Shown here: piece after piece, positions 27,883-40,369 of the stretch
How positions within the stretch are numbered: position 1 is the stretch's first letter
How the letters are laid out: each line of letters opens with the position of its first letter
Assembly (NCBI GenBank): GCA_028564675.1
Contig: JAOVVO010000245.1
Span: 1 to 64,000 of the forward strand
Length of the DNA stretch: 64,000 nucleotides
Source of the DNA: Onchocerca lupi
Taxonomy: Eukaryota > Nematoda > Chromadorea > Rhabditida > Onchocercidae
Direction of reading: 5' to 3'
The notes under the pieces: generated by a model
Database searches by the model: none
What the model was told of the DNA's origin: nothing
Seen by the model: the letters and a program-made list of their open reading frames with translations, nothing else
Program-made: the position numbers and the translations under genes

Positions 27883-28045
27883 TTACATATATTTTTCACG
27901 ATTGAAGCTAAAGCTGAAGAATGGGAGACAAAAATGAGGGTTAGATGTGTGCTTAATGATAGGATGGGAAATTGGAATTTAGAGATTGGTAAATCAGAAT
28001 TGATATAATAGTTTAATTAATGGGATATATTTATATTATAATTTG
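27883..28045. repeat. 163-bp direct repeat, copy A
   Basis: From TTACATATATTTTTCACG to TATATTATAATTTG. It matches copy B at 28443-28605 at 158 of 163 positions by my count, with no indel. The two are 560 bp apart. The sequence has no open frame of note. Confidence 0.93.
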
Positions 28046-28059
28046 TTTCGATTTCCCGA

Positions 28060-28442
28060 CAATAATATTCAAATTTTCATCTGCCTCTTTTTTTTGTGTA
28101 CATATATATCTTTTTATGTTTTTCATTTTAGTCTTATTTGTAATATTTGTTGAATAATCAAATGTTTTTTTTTTTTTGATTCATTTAAATTTAGGCTATT
28201 TTGTTTTTATTATACAAATTTTATATGAGAGAGAAATAGCGAATGATTTGTTGAAAAAAAAAAAAATATGAATGACGATTTTTTTTAACTGCCTTTTTGC
28301 TTTATATATATATATATTTCGCTTTTTATATTTTTCTGTTTTAATCTAGTTTACAAGTGTTTGTTGAATAATTGAATAATTCTTTTTTTTTCTTTTTTTT
28401 TTTTGGTTTATTTAAATTTAGACAATTTTACTTTCTGTTTCA
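28060..28442. repeat. diverged T-rich tandem units between the 163-bp copies
   Basis: Two related blocks (about 28100-28225 and 28310-28442) share the order CTTTTTAT..TTTTTC, TTTGTTGAATAAT, a long T-run, TTTAAATTTAG and CAATTTTA/CTATTTTG. A third partial relative lies at 27536-27600. This indicates an older round of tandem duplication that preceded the A/B repeat. Confidence 0.6.
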
Positions 28443-28605
28443 TTACATATATTTTTCACGATTGAAGCTAAAGCTGAAGAATCGGAGACAAAGATGAGGG
28501 TTAGATGTGTGCTTAATGATAGGATGGGAAATTGAAATTTAGAGATTGATAAATCAGAACTGATATAATAGTTTAATTAATGGGATATATTTATATTATA
28601 ATTTG
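28443..28605. repeat. 163-bp direct repeat, copy B
   Basis: Second copy of the element at 27883-28045, with five substitutions. Low divergence next to much more diverged T-rich units suggests a recent duplication or gene-conversion-like event. Confidence 0.93.
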
Positions 28606-29110
28606 CTATGCGAATTACTATGCGAATTTTGCATGATAGGAAAGTATGAATGGGAAGTATATTTTTTTTACAAATTAACTTTGAAATTTTAAGAATTATA
28701 AAACGAAAATTGAAATAAATTTTGCAATATTTAATAAATTTTAATTAGTTTTGTAAAATTCGATTATCATGCCATGCCTGTATCATCTATTATAATGATA
28801 TTTTATCACTAATAGACCAATAGATACTTCATTTTGAATCATTATTTTTGAGTGGGTTTTTTTTGGATGTTCTGAATTTGCTGAATAATTTTATAATATT
28901 TAAGTTTGTATTCTTTACGAAACATCTTTCTTTAGCATAGTTTGCGTTAACTTTAAGGCACTGAATAGCAAATGTTTGTTGAAAAGCGCTAAAATTTGCA
29001 AAAAAAAGTGAATTTATGTTTGCCTGCTTTTTTCCTTTTTTTATTTTTATTTTTTCCTTTTTTCATTTTTCCTTCTCTTTCCTTAATATTTTACATTGAT
29101 GTCGCATTTT

Positions 29111-29168
29111 TTATCATCATTTATTTATTGCTCATTTTCTTATCATCATTTATTTATTGCTCATTTTC
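29111..29168. repeat. 29-bp perfect tandem duplication
   Basis: Two identical adjacent copies beginning TTATCATCATTTATTTATTG and ending CTCATTTTC. Overlapping frames here are translations of the repeat. Confidence 0.9.
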
Positions 29169-30998
29169 ATTGCTGTAAGATGGATTATCATTCCTTCCAA
29201 CTAAAATTTGAAATTATCACTCAAAATATAAGAATGGTATTCATTATATCCTATCCTATTGATGATATCGAAAATTTTGAATTTTTCAATCAAAAAGTCA
29301 ATTTTCTTCATTTTTTTTTCTTTTTTTTTTTCATCTTACAAATGTGACATGTTAGCATTATTTCAGTGCGTACCTTTTAAGCGAAATATTTTTGTTATTT
29401 TGAAATGTGGAAAATTTGTTTATGAGATGAGGTTTTTAATTGTTGCTGAGAAGTTATCAACGCTATCTTATCAAATTTTAAGTTTAGTTTTTTTATGTTA
29501 ATGATAAATATTGTAGCATATTTTCATCCCTTTCTTAGAGAGAATGAGAAGTAGAGAGAAAGAGAAAGAAATAGGAAAGAACTGAAGAATAATTGCTTAG
29601 TCTGTTAATTAAAAAACTAAGATATTAAGTCATTTTTTCCTTTTTCATTTCCTCCAAAAATTTTCATAGTGATTGGAAAAAATAAAAAGATTTTCTACAT
29701 TTTATATTTTTTATGAATGCATGCTTTTCTTTCTATTCATTTCTCTCATGACATTCTGATAATATTAGCAACAACATGTCTGCGTCTTTTTCATTTTCTT
29801 TTTTCAACTTATGGAAATTAAATTATCATATAAATGAGTAAATGAAACTTAAGTATCACTCAATATTAGAGATTAGTTGAGTGGTTCAAGTTGGAGCGTT
29901 TTAGGTACTTGAGTTAAGTATTCATTACTTTAGTTGTATCTTGTGACATAGCAAGATTGTCGTGTTCGTATCATTTTTCCTTTTTTTTTTTCTTTTTTTC
30001 ATCCAATCCAAGCTTTTTCTTATTTGATATGTCTTGTGTCGTTTCCTCATTTTATATTTTTTAGTTTTCTTAAATTATTTTTTGATTAAGAGATTTATTG
30101 TGAGGGAAAATAATGGAAGTTTAAGATTTTGAGTCTTATTATTTGTTTTCAAATCTTATTTTATTAATTTGAAGTCAAATGATAAAATTAGCATATATAT
30201 ATATGTGTCTGTGCACATGTGTGTTTATAATGTGTATTTTGTATGTGTCTTTTGAGTGTAGTTTGAAAAATAAACGCTTAACAAAGTTATTTCCCAAAAG
30301 ATATTTCGATGTCAAAGGTCAGCTTTGTTAATGTGCTGAAGTTATTAGGCTTATTAATTGAACACCATTTATTTTCTGTTGTTATTTGTAATCCTATTAT
30401 CTCTTTGAGAAGCTTATCATTCTTTTGAACAAAATACTTGATAAATTGCTATAAGTAATCATTTACAATAGTGATAAGCACATCTTATTGATAATTTATT
30501 ATTGCCAAGATTTTTCGAAACAACTTCTCAATCCGTTTATTACAATTTTCAAATAAGAATTTAGCTAGCATTTAGTATTTAAGTAATATAAAAATTCACC
30601 ATTTTTTAATGTTTTAATATTCCAAAAGTTGAATTTTTTAAAAAAAATATGAAAATTTTTTAGAATATTTTGCATATATATTTACATAATTCAAATTATG
30701 TGCGTGGGACATTGTTTTAAACCCTTTTAAATGATATGTATTATTGGTTATTTAATTATTAATTGTTATTAATTTCTTAATTATATACCATCAAAACATT
30801 TCGTCCTCATTAGTATTCAAAAAATCTACTAGCACTTGATAATTTAAGATTAGTAATATATATATCATTGAAAAGGACTTACCTGTGACGTATTATTATT
30901 TGTTCATTCCATCATGAATCTTTTTTTTTTTTCTTAATAAATTTTGAAGTTTTTTTAGAAAAAGTTTTCTATCAAGTGATTTTGTAAGGTGAACAAAA

Positions 30999-33900
30999 AT
31001 GCCGCTTCCACCTGCGGTCGATAAATTATTGCAAGATGTAGATAAGAAATTGCACGAGGATAATGCTGTAACCAATTTACTGGCACAAATTGAAGCGAAA
31101 ACAAACATCAAACGATTACATCTTGTACTTGGTTAGTTTCATGGTGTTATTCAGATCATTTCAGATAAAAGCATATTAATAGATTTTTTTTTTCGGTATT
31201 TCAATGATAATTCATCAGTAAATTATAATTTGGAATGGATTTTAAGAAATAAGATGTTAAATCTAAATAAGAAAGTTTATATGTCGTTAGAATAAATAAC
31301 ATTTTTTTTTTGAAATGAGAAATTTTTCTTTTTCATTTTTCCCTGATGGCAAATTTTATTCATGAATTGAAGATTTGAGAATTCTAGCATGCATTTTTGG
31401 CAAATATGACGTTAAATTAGTTTACATCTGAAAATAATTTTGCATAGAAACTAGCTACTGTAATTTTTAGTTGATTAAAACAGTCTTATTACAGCAACAT
31501 ACCAATATGTTATCTTCTCCAAGAATTAATTGGAGTCATCTTTGTATTATATCAATGATATTATGTTTGTCATAAAATTTTGTTTAGGTTTTGTTGGCAT
31601 TCATGCTTTGTATTTGGTATTCGGAGCGTTGGCTGAACTTTTATGCTCTATCATTGGCTTTGTCTATCCGGCTTATATCTCGTAAGCGTATTTGTTTGTT
31701 TTTATTTCTAAAGAAAGATATTTGTAGATTGTTTTAAATTTAAATTATTTAAAATCACTCGCTGGATAATTGATAATTGCTATTTACTCGAAAAAATTTT
31801 GTGTTTGAATGATTATGGATGAAATTATTAAATAAGATAATGATTATGTTTAATGCTGATGAAATGATTATCAGTAATTTGAACCGGTTTGCTAGGATAA
31901 TAGAGAGAAAGCTATCAGTCAATTTAGTACACTAACTTTTATAAGGACTATCTTAGTAACAAATTTTCCGTTACCGATATGACTAGATATAACAGTCTCC
32001 AGTTGTTAGCATGACTAAATATAACTCGACGGAAAAAATTGTAAGATCCTTCGTCAAATTTTCTATTTATTCTGCCCTTAATTTAGATTATCCGTGATTT
32101 TGATCGTTTGGTTTTTCTCTGCTCAACAGTATTCATCTTTTTGGCTTACTCAGAATTGCATTTGTTTATTTCTTTGTTGAGAGAGAGAAAGAAATAGGAG
32201 AATTGTAGGAAAGCTTATGAGATAGTTTGAAATGATTGATAGAAGGGAAAGAATGAACAGGTGAATATTATCAAATATCAGTTTAGAAATCGGAGAAGGC
32301 TTCTTATGTTTCATTTTTAATCCAATAACGGTAAGTGAAATGTGAATAAAATTTATGGAGATAATTCTTACGTTCAGTAAAATAAAAAGTATACAAATCG
32401 AAAATCATATACTATGTACTGATAGTTGAAGCTGATGTTCAATACCGAAATGTTTTCCAAGTAATGTATCCATGACCTTCAATTTTGCAGGTTTATTATC
32501 TGACACCTATATCAAATTGTTTTTTTCCTTTGATATATGAGAGGCACAAGGAATTTGAATAACTCTGGCGTTTCATCAACAAATTGATTTTTTAGAATCA
32601 GATCAATCGAAACTTCTCATAAGGATGATAATGCGCAATGGTTAACCTATTGGGTTATATTTGCATTGTTGAACATCGCAGAATACTCTTCGGAAACTTT
32701 CATATCGTATTTTCCGGTCTATTGGCTCTTCAAGGTATATTTATGATTGCAATATTTAACATGCTAAAAGTTATTTTGGTATGTATATTGTTTTTTCTTC
32801 TCCTTCCAATGAAAGCCTGTTGTACTGCTTGCAGACAGAAAATACATTTTAAAAAAAGTAAAAATTCAATATTAGAAAGATTATTAAAATATTTGGTTGA
32901 AAAAGGCTAACGTTGCGACCATTTATTTTGAATAGGCTGCTAATAGTACATACACTAAATTCTCAAATGTTCTAGAAATTGCTACCCCTCATAACAAAAG
33001 AATAATTATTATATTATAATTATTCGTTAAATTAACAGGAGACATTTTTGCTATTCGTTATTTGTATAAAATATGAAATTAGCCATATAGAAATAAACCA
33101 TAATGAGGTGAAAATCGATTCCCCTCAATTTAATCATTTATTAGGGCTTTTCCATACTCAATTCATTAGAATGATTAAAGTAAAGCTATAGTATATCGCT
33201 ATTTTTGTTGTAAATTGGAAAAAAAAATATATTTTGAAAACTTTTTATTGAAATTATATTCCTGATATCATTGAAGTGATACTAATGTACGGCATCACTT
33301 TTACTTGCGGGTATTATAAGGGATAATTTAATCAAGAATAGCTTTCAGCTTATTGATCGGGCAAAATATATACTTAAATCTTTTAACGTTTCATTTTTTA
33401 TTTTTTAAATTGAAAAATATTTTGTATGTTAGTTTTTTACAAAATTGATTGAAACGGTTTTTTCGATTGCAGTGCATCTTTCTGTTATACTTGTTTTTGC
33501 CAATGACAAAGGGTGCCCAGAAAGTTTACCACCGTTTCATACAACCAATGGTACAGAAGCATCAGTCAGCTTTTGAGAAACAAATGGGTCGTGCAGCCGA
33601 AAAATTGACGGATAAACTTGATGGTTGGCTTTTTCTTTTTTAATTTATTCAGTAATTCTTACAAAAATTTCCTTCTTTCGTATAGCTTTTATTACTTAAA
33701 ATGAAAACGAAGAAAAATGAGCAAAAAAACAACATTCATAAATCATTTAAAGCTCTAAAATCTTAAGTTGTTCGCTTATAAAAATAAAAAGGCATTTTTC
33801 AGTTATAGTGTTAGCTGCTTCAATCTCTTCTACAAATAACTGTAAAGATAATATCAGTTGTCAATTTTACTGATTGTTTTACCTATAGTGTGGGCTGTTT

Positions 33901-34249
33901 TGCTGTCTGGAAAATCTTTTATTTTCTACATTGCAGAATTGCATTTGAATATAGAATAATTATATATCATCAAATAACATGTTAGTGTAGTATTTTGGAT
34001 TTTGAATATATAGTGTAATATTTTGAATATGAGAAGAATGTGTTAGGTAGTTAATTTAGAACTTCAAGTAAAACTTTTAACCTAGGATTTGAATTGGAAG
34101 TGATGAGGATTAAAAGAAAAAAACATTTTTAAGTCTTAGTGAAAGTTTTAAAATAGTCAAGAAGTCCACTTCGATGTAAAGTATCAAAGGAAATCTCATT
34201 TTTCAGCAGTACGTCAAGAATTCGAAACGCACGTGAAACCGAATTAAGA
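30999..34249 (+). CDS. yop-1/reep-5 homologue: REEP5/DP1 (TB2/DP1/HVA22) family ER-shaping protein
   Basis: Members insert hydrophobic hairpins into the ER membrane and, with reticulons, bend it into tubules. Five exons close in phase: 30999-31131, 31588-31681, 32596-32734, 33473-33623 and 34209-34249; 185 aa (human REEP5 189). A hydrophilic N-terminus (MPLPPAVDKLLQDVDKKLH) precedes a hydrophobic pair (FVGIHALYLVFGALAELL and GFVYPAYIS), then the conserved WLTYWVIFALLNIAEYSSE hairpin, KCIFLLYLFLPMTKGA, and an amphipathic C-terminal helix ending HVKPN. YPAY and the TYW..F motif are family signatures. A TTTTTTTAG acceptor lies 40 nt before the ATG and a GTGACGT at 30885-30891. Its 3' end converges with the CFDP1 gene. 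Confidence 0.95.
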
Positions 34250-34604
34250 TGAAATAAAATTGGACATGCATTGTGCAATCGAAAAACAAGATAACTAATT
34301 GTGAAAAGATTAGCAATTTCAAAACAGTAAAAAAAAAGAAAAAAAAAGGATAAAGTAGTACAAATTGATGGACAGTTGAATAGTTTGATAGTTTAATCTG
34401 ATTATGAAAATATCTGTAAAACTTTTATCTGCTTTGTTTATTTTTTATCGGAATTAGAAACATGAGAAAATTCTGTTCAATCGCTAATTTTTTTGTGTTC
34501 TTTTCTTTTTTCCTTTTTCTGTTCGTATTTCTCTTCATCTCATTTTTAATAAAGAAAAAGTAAGATTTTCGTTTTGCCAAAATGTTCCTAATTTCTTTTT
34601 CTTT

Positions 34605-34662
<58 letters not shown>

Positions 34663-35651
34663 AATTCCCTTCTCTTTCTTTTCATATTCGCCCTATATTC
34701 AATGCATTTCCCTGCTAGAAATACAGTGACGCATATGTTATCTTCCAAATAATGTTTTTTATTTCTCTTAAAATGTTCATGTTGTTTTATATTAAAATTT
34801 ACCAAAATATGTCTGCAGCTGTTGTTTTAGTTAGAAATAACTCGGGAAATGAAATTGTTTGTTTACCATTTATCAGTTTATTTCCTTGCCCTTTGATTCT
34901 TTTTACCTAGCAGCCAGAGTTACGCTCGTTCTACAAAAGAATAATAGCGCTGCTGTCATTCATGCGAAAATGATAACGACTATACTTCTGATTCCCGACT
35001 GCCTTCACCAGTCGAAATATATTGGTATTTTATACAAAAACGATGGTCGATATTTGACATAAATAAAAATGATAGGTTAAAACAACCGGCAAATAGATAA
35101 TTCGAAGACTGATTTGTAATGCATGACTAGGCGCACTCAGCGAAAACATGAAAGTCATGTAATTAATGGATTCTGGAAAAGAGAAGAAGTCAGACTCCTC
35201 AATGTTATAGAAAATGCAAATAAATGCATATTTTATTGATATGTAGTTTAAAAAATAGAATTTGAAATTGAAAGATTTTAGAAACCAAATTATTGAAGAT
35301 AAATAATACAACTGACACAGAGCAATGAACGCAATCATTCTGGCTCCATATTATTTACAGATCAATGGAAAATTTTAAGCTCAACCAGACATAATTTATG
35401 TTTGGTTTTCATCATCACTAAAGTCAAAAGCAATATCTGAAGTTATTTCTTTTTGATTTATAATTTCAAATCGAGAATTATACCATAACAGTAAAGTAAT
35501 CCGGACTTCCTGATAGGTGAAGTTTACGATATCAATTTAAGAGACTCCGAAAAATCATCGTTTTTATAGAAAATGTTGATTGCTTTCTTCGATCATGAGA
35601 TCACAAAACCTGTGATAAATCTTGACTAAAGCCACTGTAGAGTACAGCAAA
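34250..35651. other. convergent 3' intergenic region
   Basis: Lies between the 3' ends of REEP5 (+) and CFDP1 (-). It contains AATAAAG at 34549-34555, a plausible REEP5 polyadenylation signal, and a 51-nt T-run. Short frames at 34859-35062 (+) and 35338-35030 (-) have no splice or homology support. Confidence 0.6.
34607..34657. repeat. poly-T tract (51 T)
   Basis: Longest homopolymer in the window: 51 consecutive T in the 3' flank of the REEP5 gene. Its exact length is a sequencing-uncertain value. Confidence 0.9.
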
Positions 35652-37466
35652 TTACTTTTTACGAACAGCATTACGAGCATCACGTTCTTTTTCAAATTGC
35701 CGGTAATCTGTTCGAGACAAAAATTCCACACGATCGACATAACCTTGCTTTCCTCGATTATGACTGGTCAATTCTTCCTGTAATTTTAATTTCAACGATG
35801 GATTTTAAAATTCATTTCTTTCCTCACGAGGTTAATGCACCTTTTACGGAACTGAGACGAATTTCATTTGACAAAATTAAAATCAGATGAAAATCAAATA
35901 ATTAAGGATGCAGTTAAGGACTTCCTTGAAAAAAGTAATCCGCAAAAAAAAGTATGAAATGAAACCTGAATTCCTGTTTCATTTTTGAAATCTCCCCAGT
36001 CCTGCGCTGTTTTTTCAAGTACACTCACTTTTGATTTCTTCGACAAAGCACTAATTGCGCTCATTAACCCATCCGGAGCCTTTCTTCTAAATGTTCATTA
36101 ATAATTAGAATTAACTTTTACGGGCATTTATTTCATTTTATTTGTAAGTACTAACTTTTCGCTTCGTATCATTCCAGATGGCTTCTCCTTCCTTTCACAA
36201 GATTCTGGTTTGTTTTTCAGTCTGAAATCAAAAAAGCTGCAAATGAAACCTAAAAAGTTTGATATCATTAAAACAAACTAAACAGTGTCAAAACAAAGGA
36301 TGATTTACAATCACTACTATGTACTTCAATGCTATGAATCCTACCTAGATTCTAATCTTCTATTCTCAAATGGATGATTCGCTTCTAGCTAATCATTTCT
36401 TGCGGCTGTTTCATCTATCAAAAATCGATTAATTATAAATAAAAACATTTCAAATGAAACGTACGGAATTTCTTTGCTATTTGATATAGTACCGAAAATA
36501 TCATCAATTGTTTCCGCAGCTAATTTCGGAATTTCATTCATAGTTATCGATGCTCGTTTACCATCAGCAACAGAACTAAATTTTGAGCACTTATTTTATG
36601 CATGAGAAATAACAAAGCGTAACTTCTTTTTGTTGAATTTAAATTTTTTAAATCAGATTCTTTTTCAAGAATCTTACGCAGGTAACGCTTGACTTGTTGA
36701 TGATTTCGGTTTAGCATCATTTTCTCCAATGAATTCCTCAAACAACGATCTCAATCTTCGCTGTCGCTCGTCTTCTGTTTCTTCTGATTTATTAGTCTTC
36801 CTTGAACAAAAAGCTTTAAAAAATTTCTGAAAAGAATTAAAATTTGGCTAGCCTTATTAATTCAATTTTGGTAGGGAATTTCGAGAATCAATTTCTGGAT
36901 TCATCATTATTTCTTAAAGTTCATAGTGAAAAGAGAAATAACAGATGAAAGGAACTTCGAACGAGAATTAATTTAAAAGAAAGATGGGATGTAATAGATT
37001 TTCTTGGAACTAGTATGTCACTCGGAAATCAGGCAAGAGGCTGGGAGATAAAAAGGTTCCAGCCTAAAAATTGGTGGAGGAATGAAGCTGAATAATCTAT
37101 ATGATCATTGAATTATATCTCGCTTAAATTTAGTCACTGATGAATCCAATCTGAAAGCTTCAGATTTAGATGCTTTTATTTCATGACGAAATAATTCGAT
37201 CATTACACTACTCGTAGATGTTCAGGAAACAGATACTTAATCAACCCAAAATATCATTCAAAATATCGAAATTTGACTAAAATTTTAACTGCTTACTTTT
37301 TCTGTAATGCTATTATTGAATTGCTATTCATCATATTACCATCATCATTCTCACTGTTTCTACCATTTTCATTCTGTTCATCTTCATCGATATCCTCTTC
37401 GTGATCTGATGGTATATAATCTTCATCATCTTCCGAACTATTCTCTTCCTCCTCGTTTCCAGACAT
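35652..37466 (-). CDS. CFDP1 homologue: craniofacial development protein 1 / BCNT (Swc5 family)
   Basis: Yeast Swc5, the founding member, is a subunit of the SWR1 remodeler that deposits H2A.Z; CFDP1 is the animal counterpart. Six exons close in phase: 37466-37297, 36800-36678, 36575-36465, 36221-36156, 36086-35966 and 35777-35652; 238 aa (human 299). The N-terminus is strongly acidic (MSGNEEEENSSEDDEDYIP), matching the histone-binding acidic tail of the family. A middle linker of low conservation follows. The C-terminal BCNT domain is diagnostic: SVLEKTAQDWGDFKNETG, then GYVDRVEFLSRTDYRQFEKE. For exon 2 I chose the acceptor TTCAAG at 36806-36801, because the alternative 21 nt upstream breaks the frame. 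A TTGCAG acceptor lies 11 nt before the ATG. Confidence 0.94.
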
Positions 37467-38884
37467 TAGCTAACAAATCTGCAATAAAATATAACTGAAT
37501 AATTTGATTTTTTCGAAAAAAATTAGATGAAAAATGCAATTTTTTAACACAATTTTTCCTATGATTTGAAAATAATCAGAAACCTTCCAAAGGAAAAAAG
37601 GAGCTCAAAACTCTATAAACCACGTTTTTGATTTTCTACGTGTTTCATGACTGAATCAAATATATGGACAGACAAATATGACAATAATCCACGTCACTTT
37701 TACGTGCCACGTAAGCGAAATACTACAGCCATCGAACGATGGACGGAGATAACGCGAATTTTGAAATGTTAAACTTCGGACAGCCGTGAATTTTCATCGA
37801 CGACGATTTGGAAAATATGATTTCTAGGTTGGGTTGGTCAAACGATTTTTTTTTTTTTTTTTTTTGGAGAGTGAGAGTTAAGTTGTACGACCTTGTTTAT
37901 GTGCAAGTACTTACGTGGTAGTACCTGCGTAAAATCACATGATGATTATTACGTAAAATCACGTAAATACTGAAACTAATGAGGTCTCATTTGAGATTTC
38001 ATGTGATAGTACATAAAATTGTTGTGTGAGATTTGATTTGAATTTACTTGGAAATTTATTAAGTTTTCGATTAAAAAAACCAATAAATTTTTTTCTTTTT
38101 TGTGATCTCAACTTTTACTTTATCACGATCTCAAGTTTTCTTCCAAAATTTAATGAAATTTTATCAGCGAATTATATTTGATCACTTTTCTCCAATAATT
38201 GATTAATATTCATTGAATCATTCATTCTAGCTTGAGCATTGTTGATAATTTAAAAGATTTTTTTTCTTTTTTTTTCTAATGAATATGTATCTTCCATCTA
38301 AATATCCAATAATTTCTGAAATTTGGCAGGTTTTCTTTTTTTTTTTTTTTAAAGTTTCCGACAAATTAAATTTATCTCTAAAAGTTTTACGTTGTATGAT
38401 TTTATTGTGAATGAAGAAACAGTGATGAAAGAAGAATGAAAAAGAAGGGGTAAATTTGGGATTTGACCATTGAAAACCCGCTTAGATATATGTTTGAGAT
38501 ATCTTTAATACAGATTATATGGACTAATCTTTAGTATTTGCGCTTTTTCTCTTTCTTGCAATGTCAAGATTAGTTTTCAATTACTTTTTAATGGTATTAT
38601 CATCTTGCTATAGTTTTTGGAATTTCGTGTTCAATTTCCGGCACATTTTCATATCTCGTATTTTTGATGCATTGTGTGATATCATCAAATTCTTGTATGA
38701 ATTATTTTTCAATAATGACGAAGATTATCATGCTGCTTCTAAAGCCAAAAAATTAAAACTATTCTCGAGTTATATTCAGAAAACGGATATATAGATCTGG
38801 TTTCTTTTTTGTTTTACTTTCATCATTTTCAATTTTTGTAGTAAGCCAAAGTGGATTAGAAATATAAATTTAAGATAGTGGAAA
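37467..38884. promoter_or_regulatory. divergent intergenic region, CFDP1 (-) / SPCS1 (+)
   Basis: Head-to-head spacer. ACGT cores occur at 37622, 37638, 37691, 37702, 37709, 37913, 37951 and 37961, several as TACGTG or CACGT, within 340 bp. A T-run sits at about 37844-37865 in the middle of the cluster. From 38000 to 38540 the sequence is AT-rich and featureless apart from more T-runs. Confidence 0.55.
38561..38794 (+). CDS. possible small membrane protein, 77 codons
   Basis: Not recognised. Intronless frame starting MSRLVFNYFLMVLSS, with one or two hydrophobic segments followed by a charged tail (NNDEDYHAASKAKKLK). It ends 90 bp before the SPCS1 start codon on the same strand, so it could be an upstream small gene, an SPCS1 leader sequence or chance. 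The tail composition looks more protein-like than most AT-rich frames here. No acceptor stands out close to its ATG. Confidence 0.2.
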   Translation: MSRLVFNYFLMVLSSCYSFWNFVFNFRHIFISRIFDALCDIIKFLYELFFNNDEDYHAASKAKKLKLFSSYIQKTDI

Positions 38885-39786
38885 ATGGATGGACTTATAC
38901 AGATGTTACCGGCATCGTTAAGAAAATTCTCTACATATATCGATTTCGTTGGACAACGAAGAGCCGAACGAATTTTTCAAGTAATTTATTCATCAACCAT
39001 TTTATTTAACGGAAAAATTTTTACGATTTCTCACTGCTTAGAAAAGTCAGAAAAAAAAAAGTAGTCTATTTATCGAAATATTTAGATGAATTTTTTTCGC
39101 TATTCATTTGAAAAATTCCACACAGTTCCTAATTACAAGTGCTACCAGAAGATAGTGACTCTGTCATTCACACAATTTTTTTTGATGCAATATATTGTTG
39201 TGAAAAGACATGTGGTAAGAATAATTTGATTGAAAGAAGTTTCCACGTTTTCGGTCAGAATCTTCTGAAAGTGTAGTTTACACTTAATAATCTTTAAATA
39301 TAACTTCAAATTGATTTCTTCACTAAAATTTCCGGATTTTCATTTCTGATTATTTCATATTTATGAAACTTTATTGTATATTTATTTTAAATTATCATTT
39401 ATAGGCAATATTAATATTAACTGCATTGATTGGTTATGGTATTGGTTATGTTACACAGCAGCTATCATATGCCATCTATACATTAGGCTGTGGCTTTATC
39501 CTGTCATGTATTCTTATTGTACCACCATGGCCATATTTGAGACGTAATCCAATACATGTAAGTATTGCCTTTGTATCAGTCAGTTGCATCAGGTATAATT
39601 GATCGAGCTTAGGTTTAATTTTTCAAATTTCAAGATTTCTCCGTAAATGTTTGGAATAAGTTTTACCGATTCTTTCTGGTTTTTCATTTCCAATTTCGAA
39701 CAACCAATTTTCAGTGGCAGCCGATTCAAAAGATTGAATCATCGTCAACAAATGCACTCCTGAAAGAAAAAAAGAAGACAAAATAA
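38885..39786 (+). CDS. spcs-1: signal peptidase complex subunit 1
   Basis: Small non-catalytic subunit of the ER signal peptidase complex, which in the family shapes substrate selection and shields membrane segments from cleavage. Three exons close in phase: 38885-38980, 39405-39557 and 39715-39786; 106 aa (human 102). Cytosolic N-terminus MDGLIQMLPASLRKFSTYID with the FVGQRRAERIFQ lead-in, then two membrane segments (AILILTALIGYGIGYV and YTLGCGFILSCILIVP) separated by a short turn, PPWPYLRRNPIHW, and a Lys-rich tail. TTTTTGTAG at 38833-38841 is a likely trans-splice acceptor 43 nt before the ATG. It is first of three same-strand genes and may head an operon with Lon. Confidence 0.94.
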
Positions 39787-40369
39787 ATAGGATAACAATT
39801 TTAATGTCTTTCTTAAAATTTTAACACTTATTTATTTCTATTCCCTTATTTACAGTTGTTTGTTTTTCGTTTTATTCGCTTTTGTTTTATATCCATTTTT
39901 GTATTAATTTCCATTTTATGTTTCCTTTTTTTGGGGGGGAGGAAAAGATGAATAAAATTTGTTTCTCTTGACTTGGACTTTATGATTGTTTAATTAACTG
40001 TTTTATAGCCTAATTTTTTTGGCTTGATGTATATTTTTCAAGGTGGATTTACTTTGATATCAGACAGAAAGGACAAAAATGAATTAGAAGTTGAGAGTAA
40101 AATATTCGGTTTTCTGTAATGAATTCTGTTTTAAATGGAAATAAATTTCCTGTTCGAATAAATTTAGTATACAATTTTTTTCTTGAAGGAGGATATCGAG
40201 TTTGAATAAGGACTATTTGCATATCTTTTCTTATTTGTTGTAAGCAGTATTTAAAGATATTTTAATTAGAATTCCAAAAATTTCATTTGCTTGGTAACAT
40301 CTCCTAAGCTCTAAAATTTGATTTATAAGTGATATTTACTGTTGTGTCATTCATCATTACAGAATATAT
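39787..40369. other. short same-strand gap between SPCS1 and Lon
   Basis: 583 bp, T-rich, with no ACGT cluster. It ends in CATCATTACAG at 40352-40362, a likely trans-splice acceptor 7 nt before the Lon ATG. A short gap with an acceptor but no promoter-like block fits an operon spacer; that is inference. Confidence 0.5.

Larger units (their letters stand above)
24209..30998. other. 6.8-kb gene-poor, repeat-rich intergenic region
   Basis: No gene supported by homology. It holds the 3' flank of RAB3GAP2, purine-rich stretches (25750-25815, 29540-29580), short CT, GT and AT microsatellites (27448-27468, 27099-27150, 30194-30240) and several tandem or dispersed duplications listed separately. Frames at 24324-24587, 25703-25888, 28996-29501 and minus 27865-27554 are AT-rich or repeat-derived and lack convincing splice context. 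Confidence 0.7.

Noticed and set aside
36801..36828. Upstream TTTTCAG acceptor for CFDP1 exon 2
   Set aside because: Its use puts exon 2 out of phase with exon 1. The TTCAAG acceptor further in keeps frame and gives the acidic KTNKSEETEDERQ start.
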